From Actinomycetota bacterium (GTDB taxonomy: Bacteria; Actinomycetota; Actinomycetes; S36-B12; UBA10799), in the NCBI GenBank assembly GCA_020637055.1, contig JACJWR010000003.1, forward strand, positions 310,001 through 374,000: a DNA stretch of 64,000 nucleotides, given 5' to 3'. The position numbers and the translations under genes were made by a program. Below are positions 58,800 through 64,000 of this stretch, in pieces; position 1 is the first letter of the stretch; each line of letters starts with the position of its first letter. Under the pieces are notes generated by a model. The model saw only the letters and a list, made by a program, of their open reading frames with translations. It ran no database searches and had not been told where the DNA came from.

Positions 58800-61292
58800 A
58801 TGAGTACGTACACAGACGCCGACGACGGCTATCCCGCAGCCACTTTCGACCCCCACGCGATGCAGGAGCGGTGGCTTCCCGTCTGGGACGAGATCGCGCC
58901 CTTCCGCTCGGGTGCCACCGACGACGATCGGCCCACCAAATACGTGCTCGACATGTTCCCGTATCCTTCCGGCGACCTCCACATGGGTCACGCCGAGGCC
59001 TACGCCCTCGGGGACGTCCTCGCCCGCTACTGGGTGCAGCGCGGATTCAACGTGCTCCACCCCATCGGCTGGGACGCGTTCGGGTTGCCGGCCGAGAACG
59101 CCGCCATCAAGCGAGGCGTCGACCCCGCCGCCTGGACCTACGAGAACATCGCCACCCAACGGGCCTCGATGAGGCGGTACGCCTGCTCGTTCGACTGGGA
59201 CCGCACGCTCAACACCTGCGACCCCGAGTACTACCACTGGAACCAGTGGTTCTTCCTGCAGATGTACGAGCGGGGACTGGCCTACCGCAAGGCGTCCAAC
59301 GTCAACTGGTGTCCCAACTGTCAGACGGTGCTGGCCAACGAACAGGTCGTCGACGGTCGATGCGAACGCTGCGACACTCCGGTGACCAAGCGCAAACTCA
59401 CCCAGTGGTACTTCCGGATCACGGAGTACGCCGACCGGCTCCTCGACGACATGGACCAACTCGTGGGGAAGTGGCCGGACAAGGTCCTCACCATGCAGCG
59501 CAACTGGATCGGCCGATCCGAAGGTGCCGAGGTCGAATTCGCGATCTCCGGGCGGGAAGAACCGGTGACGGTGTACACCACGCGCCCCGACACCCTGTAC
59601 GGTGCCACTTTCTTCGTGGTGGCAGCGGACAGCGACCTCGCCGCGGAGTTGGCAGCTGGTACGCCCGCCGAGGAGGAATTCGCCGCCTACACCGAGCGGG
59701 TCCGGGCGACCAGCGACATCGACCGCCTGGCCACGGACCGGCCGAAGACCGGCGTCTTCCTGCACCGCCACGCCACCAACCCGGTGAACGGCGAACAGAT
59801 TCCGGTCTACGCCAGCGACTACGTGCTGGCCGACTACGGCACCGGCGCAATCATGGCGGTACCCGCTCACGACCAGCGCGACCTGGATTTCGCCCGCGCC
59901 TTCGACCTTCCGGTGCGCGCGGTGGTGCAATCCGAGGACGATCCGGTCGAGACTGGGGTGGCGACCGCGGACGACGGACCCCACATCAACTCCGGCCCGC
60001 TGGACGGGCTCGGCACGGCGGCCGCGATCGAGCGGATCACCGACGTGCTCGCAGAGCGCGGAACCGGGCGGGCGGCCGTCAACTACCGGCTGCGCGACTG
60101 GCTGATCTCCCGCCAGCGCTACTGGGGCACCCCCATCCCGATCATCCACTGCGAATCGTGCGGCGAAGTCCCGGTGCCGTTGTCAGACCTGCCGGTTCGG
60201 CTGCCGGGCAGTTCGGGACTCGACCTCAAGCCCAAGGGCACCTCGCCGCTGGGTGCGGCCGCCGGGTGGGCCGAAGTGAGTTGCCCGCAGTGCGGTCGGC
60301 CGGCCCGGCGGGATCCGGACACCATGGACACGTTCGTGGATTCGTCCTGGTACTTCCTGCGCTACTTGAATCCGCGCAAGGATGACGGGCCGTTCGATGA
60401 GGACCAGGCGCGTCGCTGGATGCCGGTCGACCAATACGTGGGCGGTGTCACCCACGCGATCCTTCACCTGCTCTACTCCAGGTTCTTCACCAAGGTGCTG
60501 CACGACATGGGCATGGTGGACTTCACCGAGCCGTTCACCCGGTTGTTGAACCAGGGGATGGTGGTGATGGAGGGTTCGGCGATGAGCAAGTCGCGGGGCA
60601 ACCTGGTGCGGCTCTCGGACGAACTGGCAGAGCACGGGGTTGACGCGATCCGACTCTCGATGGTGTTCGCCGGCCCGCCGGAGGATGACATCGACTGGGC
60701 GGACGTCTCCCCGGGAAGTTCCAACAAGTTCCTCGCTCGGGCGTGGCGGCTCGCGGCCGGGGTGAGCAGCGAACCGGGGGTCGATCCCACCGCCGGCGAT
60801 CGATCGGTGCGCACCACGGCGCACCGGCTCATCGACGAGGCCTCCCAGGCGATCGAGGTCTACCGGTTCAACGTCGCCGTGGCCAAGGTGATGGAGTTGG
60901 TGAACGCGGCCCGGAAGGCCATCGACACCGGCCCGGGACCCGCCGATCCAGCCGTCCGGGAGGCGGTGGAGGCGGTGGCGATCCTGCTATCGCTGTTCGC
61001 CCCCTACACCGCCGAGGACATGTGGGCGCGGCTCGGCCACGGACCCTCCGTCGCCCGGGCCGGCTGGCCCGAGGTGGACCCCGCACTGCTGGTCCGCGAC
61101 GAGGTGACCTGCGTGGTCCAAGTGGCTGGGAAGGTGAAGGCCCGGCTGACGGTGAGCCCCGACATCAGCGCGGACGAGCTGGAGGCCCTGGCATTGGCCG
61201 ACGAGTCCGTCCTGCGGGCCCTCGATGGACGCCCGGTGGTCCGGGCCATCGTGCGCCCGCCGAAGTTGGTCAACTTGGTTCCTGGGGCCTAG
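58800..61292 (+). CDS. leuS: Leucyl-tRNA synthetase
   Basis: An 830-residue class Ia synthetase. HMGH at residues 61-64 is the HIGH motif, and the second signature reads AMSKS at 594-598, where Ala replaces the first Lys of KMSKS. Two zinc-ribbon-like pairs are present (NWCPNCQ/RCERC and HCESC/SCPQC). The CP1 editing domain with TTRPDTLYGATFFVVAADS removes mischarged tRNA. The C-terminal domain ends in ARLTVSPDISADELEALAL. Full length. Confidence 0.96.
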   Translation: MSTYTDADDGYPAATFDPHAMQERWLPVWDEIAPFRSGATDDDRPTKYVLDMFPYPSGDLHMGHAEAYALGDVLARYWVQRGFNVLHPIGWDAFGLPAENAAIKRGVDPAAWTYENIATQRASMRRYACSFDWDRTLNTCDPEYYHWNQWFFLQMYERGLAYRKASNVNWCPNCQTVLANEQVVDGRCERCDTPVTKRKLTQWYFRITEYADRLLDDMDQLVGKWPDKVLTMQRNWIGRSEGAEVEFAISGREEPVTVYTTRPDTLYGATFFVVAADSDLAAELAAGTPAEEEFAAYTERVRATSDIDRLATDRPKTGVFLHRHATNPVNGEQIPVYASDYVLADYGTGAIMAVPAHDQRDLDFARAFDLPVRAVVQSEDDPVETGVATADDGPHINSGPLDGLGTAAAIERITDVLAERGTGRAAVNYRLRDWLISRQRYWGTPIPIIHCESCGEVPVPLSDLPVRLPGSSGLDLKPKGTSPLGAAAGWAEVSCPQCGRPARRDPDTMDTFVDSSWYFLRYLNPRKDDGPFDEDQARRWMPVDQYVGGVTHAILHLLYSRFFTKVLHDMGMVDFTEPFTRLLNQGMVVMEGSAMSKSRGNLVRLSDELAEHGVDAIRLSMVFAGPPEDDIDWADVSPGSSNKFLARAWRLAAGVSSEPGVDPTAGDRSVRTTAHRLIDEASQAIEVYRFNVAVAKVMELVNAARKAIDTGPGPADPAVREAVEAVAILLSLFAPYTAEDMWARLGHGPSVARAGWPEVDPALLVRDEVTCVVQVAGKVKARLTVSPDISADELEALALADESVLRALDGRPVVRAIVRPPKLVNLVPGA

Positions 61293-61335
61293 CGCCGCCA
61301 ACCGGCACGGCAGGACTCGCGGCGATCGTCCGAAG

Positions 61336-61348
61336 TAGGGTGCTGGCC
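61336..61348 (+). promoter_or_regulatory. Putative leaderless promoter (-10 TAGGGT) of the degV gene
   Basis: TAGGGT at 61336-61341, seven bases, then ATG 61349. Confidence 0.45.
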
Positions 61349-62191
61349 ATGCCCCAGGTCGCCATCGTCACCGATTCCACCTCGTACCTGCCCGACGAGC
61401 TCGTGGCCAAATGGGGCATCCGGGTGGTGCCGGTGCTGGTCATCGTGGCTGGCAAGGGCTACGAGGAGGGCACCCAGATCCAGCCGTGGCAGGTGGCCGA
61501 GGCGCTGCGGGAATGGAAGGTGATCACCACGTCGCGGCCGACGCCGGCAGACTTCTCGTCGGTCTATGCCGCGGCTGCCGACGCCGGGGCCGAGGCCGTC
61601 GTGAGCATCCACCTCTCGGCCGACATGAGCGGTACCTACGAGTCGGCCCTGCTGGCCGCTCAGGATGCCACCATTCCGGTGACGGTGATCGATTCCCGGG
61701 CGGTGGGCATGGCGTTGGGCTTTGTGGTGCTGGCTGCCGCCGAGGCCGCCCAGCGCGGGGCGCAACCCGAGGAGGTCGCGCAGGTCGCGGCGAAAGTCGC
61801 GCAGGGTGCGCAGTTGCTGTTCTACGTCGACACGCTCGAGTACCTGCGACGCGGGGGTCGGATCGGCGTTGCGAGTGCGGCGGTGGGCACCGCGCTGCGT
61901 GTCAAGCCGTTGCTGCAGCTCGTGGATGGCCGGGTGATGCCACTGGAGAAGGCCCGCACGGCGAACAAGGCGCTCGCCAGGTTGGCCGATATCACCATGG
62001 AACGCGTTGGGGGTTCCGAGGTCGACGTCGCCGTGCAGCATCTCGCCGCCCCGGATCGGGCGGAGGCGCTCGCCTTGGAACTGGCCGGACGACTCGGTCG
62101 CGACGACATTCTGGTCAACGAGGTGGGTGCCGTCGTGGGAGCCCACGTGGGGCCGGGAATGGTCAGTGTGAGCATCGCACCTCGGCCATGA
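61349..62191 (+). CDS. DegV-family fatty-acid-binding protein
   Basis: A 280-residue protein that binds a fatty acid between two domains. Conserved features are VAIVTDSTSYLPDEL at the N-terminus, TSRPTPADFSSVY at about 61-73, SIHLSADMSGTYESALLA at about 88-105, and VDTLEYLRRGGRIG near the hinge. In Firmicutes, DegV homologues (FakB) present fatty acids to a kinase for phosphatidic acid synthesis. Overlap with the acyltransferase gene plsY (ATGA) fits a lipid role. Confidence 0.92.
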   Translation: MPQVAIVTDSTSYLPDELVAKWGIRVVPVLVIVAGKGYEEGTQIQPWQVAEALREWKVITTSRPTPADFSSVYAAAADAGAEAVVSIHLSADMSGTYESALLAAQDATIPVTVIDSRAVGMALGFVVLAAAEAAQRGAQPEEVAQVAAKVAQGAQLLFYVDTLEYLRRGGRIGVASAAVGTALRVKPLLQLVDGRVMPLEKARTANKALARLADITMERVGGSEVDVAVQHLAAPDRAEALALELAGRLGRDDILVNEVGAVVGAHVGPGMVSVSIAPRP

Positions 62192-62763
62192 ATCCGTGGC
62201 TGGCCGCTCTGCTGGCGGCAACGGGGGGATACCTTTTCGGGTCCATCAACTTCGCCCTCCTCTTCGCCCGGGCGAAGCGGGTCGACCTGCGAGGTCAAGG
62301 ATCCGGCAATCCGGGGGCGACGAATGCCGGCCGGGTGATGGGACGTTGGACGGGTGTGGTGGTGGCGCTGCTGGACATCGCCAAGGGGTATCTGCCGGCG
62401 ATTCTCGCGGTCGCGATCTGGGGCGACGCCTACGGTGCGATCGCCGGGGTTGCAGCCATCCTCGGTCACATCACATCACCGTTCGCCGGGTTCCGCGGCG
62501 GCAAGGGCGTGGCGACCGCCGGGGGAGTGGTACTCGCGCTTCGACCGCTGTGGGCCCTCCCGGTCATCGTCGTCTTCGGGTTGGTGTTCCTGCTCACCAA
62601 GAGGGTGGGCATCGCCAGTGTGGCCGGCGCACTGACTTTGATCCCGACCGCTCTGCTCCTGCGTGAGCGACCCTATGACGTGATCCTGGCTGTAGGCGTC
62701 GCCGTGTTGATCGCGGTGCGGCACCAGCGCAACCTCAGGGAAGCCTTCACCTCCTCGGAGTAG
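62188..62763 (+). CDS. plsY: Acyl-phosphate glycerol-3-phosphate acyltransferase PlsY
   Basis: A 191-residue membrane enzyme that starts phospholipid synthesis by acylating glycerol-3-phosphate. The three PlsY motifs are present: GSINFALLFAR, GSGNPGATNAGRVMG (about residues 32-46) and GHITSPFAGFRGGKGVAT (about 91-108). Five helices. It overlaps the degV gene by four bases. Confidence 0.93.
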   Translation: MNPWLAALLAATGGYLFGSINFALLFARAKRVDLRGQGSGNPGATNAGRVMGRWTGVVVALLDIAKGYLPAILAVAIWGDAYGAIAGVAAILGHITSPFAGFRGGKGVATAGGVVLALRPLWALPVIVVFGLVFLLTKRVGIASVAGALTLIPTALLLRERPYDVILAVGVAVLIAVRHQRNLREAFTSSE

Positions 62764-62823
62764 CCGGCGTCGACGTCATCCACAGTTGCCGAGTTCGGGC
62801 TATCCGGCTCTGTAGTGGCTGGA

Positions 62824-62836
62824 TACCTTCGCCGGC
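62824..62836 (+). promoter_or_regulatory. Putative leaderless promoter (-10 TACCTT) of comEA
   Basis: TACCTT at 62824-62829, seven bases, then ATG 62837. Confidence 0.45.
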
Positions 62837-63583
62837 ATGGGAGTCAATCACCGCACACCCGAATCCGCGCGGCGGCGGCTGCAGTCGGCATTCGGCGTTC
62901 CGGCGATCGTCGAACAGGATGATGCCCCCGAGCCGGACCGGTTGGCGCGGGCGATGCGTCCGGGGTCGGCGCGGCCCTGGCTGCTGACTGCGGCGCTGGT
63001 GCTCGTGCTGCTCGTGGTCGGCGCCTGGTCGGCCTTCGGGAGCATGCCGCGCCCGGCTCAGAATGCGGCCCTGCAAGCCGATGTCGTACTCCCGTCGGCG
63101 GATACCTCACCGGGGAGGGTTCCCGACGATGCGACCGGGCGCGTCGTCGTGCACGTCGCCGGTGAGGTCGCCCACCCCGGCGTGGTGACCCTGCCGGTCG
63201 GAGCGCGCGTGGCGGAGGCCGTGGCTGCTGCCGGTGGCCCGGTCGGCGGTGCCTCACTCGACGCCTTGAACCTCGCCCGTCGGCTCAACGACGGCGAACA
63301 GGTGGTCGTCGGCTCCGCGCTTCCGGTCCCGGCCCCGGCGCCGGGCACAGATCTGGGCACAGGTGTGGGCGTAGGTGGTTCACCTCAGCAAGGTCTGGTG
63401 AACCTCAACACCGCATCTGCGGAGGAGCTCGAGGAGTTGCCGAGGATCGGTCCGGCGACCGCGGAGAAGATCATCGCCCACCGGGAGGCGAACGGCAATT
63501 TCACGTCTGTCGATCAGCTTCTCGATGTCTCCGGTATCGGTGAACGCACGCTTGAAGGGCTGCGCGATCAGGTGCGGGTGTGA
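62837..63583 (+). CDS. comEA: ComEA-type DNA-binding competence protein
   Basis: A 248-residue protein. The cytoplasmic N-terminus of about 48 residues is followed by one membrane helix (about 51-72), an SLBB domain (about 97-155, VVHVAGEVAHPGVVTLPVGARVAEAVAAAGG) and a C-terminal double helix-hairpin-helix (about 184-248, LVNLNTASAEELEELPRIGPATAEKII). The exported domains bind incoming DNA. comEC follows with a GTGA overlap, the standard DNA-uptake pair. Confidence 0.92.
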   Translation: MGVNHRTPESARRRLQSAFGVPAIVEQDDAPEPDRLARAMRPGSARPWLLTAALVLVLLVVGAWSAFGSMPRPAQNAALQADVVLPSADTSPGRVPDDATGRVVVHVAGEVAHPGVVTLPVGARVAEAVAAAGGPVGGASLDALNLARRLNDGEQVVVGSALPVPAPAPGTDLGTGVGVGGSPQQGLVNLNTASAEELEELPRIGPATAEKIIAHREANGNFTSVDQLLDVSGIGERTLEGLRDQVRV

Positions 63584-64000
63584 CCTCTCGGTGGATGACT
63601 CGGTCCCGACTGCTGGTTCCACCCGCGGGCGGTGCGTGGCTTGTCGCGGTGGCGGTACCGCACGGTCCGCCTTGGGTGGTCCCGGTGTTGTGCGCTGCCG
63701 CGCTCGTAGTGGTCGCCGTGGCCGTTCGGCGCTGGGTCCGACAACCGACCTTGGCATCGGTCATGGTGACGGTCACGGCAGCCGTGGTGGCGGTGGTCAG
63801 TCTCAGCGTCGGGCTGCACGTGGCGGTTCGCGACGCCCAACCCTGGCCCCAACTGATCGCCCAGCGTGCTGGTGCAACGGCGGAACTCGAGGTCGTGTCG
63901 CCGGCCCGGGCGGATACCGGAGGTCCGATCTGGCGCTCGGAGGGCACCAGCCAGCGATTCACCGCCAAGGTGCTGACGCTGCGAACGGACGAGCAGGTGT
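63580..64000 (+). CDS. comEC: ComEC-type DNA uptake channel protein (partial, 3' end beyond right edge)
   Basis: The first 140 codons of a protein starting at the GTG that overlaps the comEA stop. The visible part has three hydrophobic segments (about residues 14-26, 32-48 and 60-80) and the start of the soluble DUF4131-like domain (ATAELEVVSPARAD). No stop is met before the right edge. Position after comEA and the N-terminal layout identify it; the channel and nuclease-like domains would lie outside the window. Confidence 0.85.
   Translation, partial: MTSRWMTRSRLLVPPAGGAWLVAVAVPHGPPWVVPVLCAAALVVVAVAVRRWVRQPTLASVMVTVTAAVVAVVSLSVGLHVAVRDAQPWPQLIAQRAGATAELEVVSPARADTGGPIWRSEGTSQRFTAKVLTLRTDEQV

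Overview
The window is a gene-dense, GC-rich chromosomal segment from an actinobacterium (Actinomycetota, most likely class Actinomycetia). Three lines of evidence support this. Gene order runs pepN - clpP1/clpP2 - clpX - valS - folC - DUF4233 - ndk - rne - rplU - rpmA - obgE - proB - proA - nadD - rsfS - gpgP - degV - comEA - comEC, broadly the order known from the Mycobacterium tuberculosis Rv2467-Rv2414c region. Actinobacterial specialities are present: a mycothiol-dependent-nitroreductase-like protein, a deazaflavin (F420)-type nitroreductase, duplicated clpP, a CtaJ-like cytochrome oxidase subunit and an OctT-like acyltransferase. Many genes also appear to be leaderless, with a TAnnnT -10 box exactly 6-7 bases before the start codon. 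Species cannot be told from the sequence alone.

Layout. 1-9.6 kb: a partial Rossmann/DUF2867 protein, LapA-like membrane protein, amidase, malQ, the ctaJ-DUF5130 pair, pepN and the divergent nitroreductase-like protein. 9.6-16 kb: a looser, more accessory stretch of small membrane proteins (TM2, DUF2510, DUF1361), two methyltransferase-like genes, a CPBP protease, and an Rrf2 regulator with AT-rich repeated operators controlling itself and a DUF4267-methyltransferase pair; it ends in GC-rich hairpins, a YidB-like gene and tRNA-Pro(TGG). 16-19 kb: protein quality control (tig, clpP1, clpP2, terminator, clpX). 20.5-25.4 kb: valS divergent from folC-DUF4233, then ndk. 25.4-31.3 kb: the cell-elongation operon mreB-mreC-mreD-mrdA-rodA, overlapping from mreC onward. 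31.3-37.3 kb: a B12-type radical SAM/DUF2344 pair, rne, rplU and rpmA. 37.3-44.7 kb: obgE-proB, proA, a 50-residue membrane protein, then a chain of ATGA-overlapped genes nadD-lytR-like-rsfS-gpgP, and an F420-type protein.

44.7-52.5 kb is the least ordinary part. After a CBS-domain gene and tRNA-Ala(GGC) with its hairpin come about 7 kb with lower coding density: an exonuclease-BRCT fusion, a DUF2510 membrane protein, a frameshifted DUF4190 remnant, a DUF222-HNH endonuclease with a near-consensus leaderless promoter, and a DEDDh exonuclease carrying a TerB-like helical part and a C-terminal CCHC zinc knuckle. I read this as an accessory, nuclease-rich insertion or hotspot; a defence or DNA-repair role is possible but unproven.

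52.5-64 kb: a double hot-dog (MaoC) protein, a GGDEF cyclase, a Tyr/Gly-repeat DUF2510 membrane protein, a GGDEF-like protein that has lost its active-site motif, an FkbM methyltransferase, octT-yhhN, leuS, degV-plsY, and comEA-comEC (comEC runs off the right edge). Most genes fit housekeeping roles in translation, proteolysis, wall elongation, folate/proline/NAD/lipid synthesis and DNA uptake.
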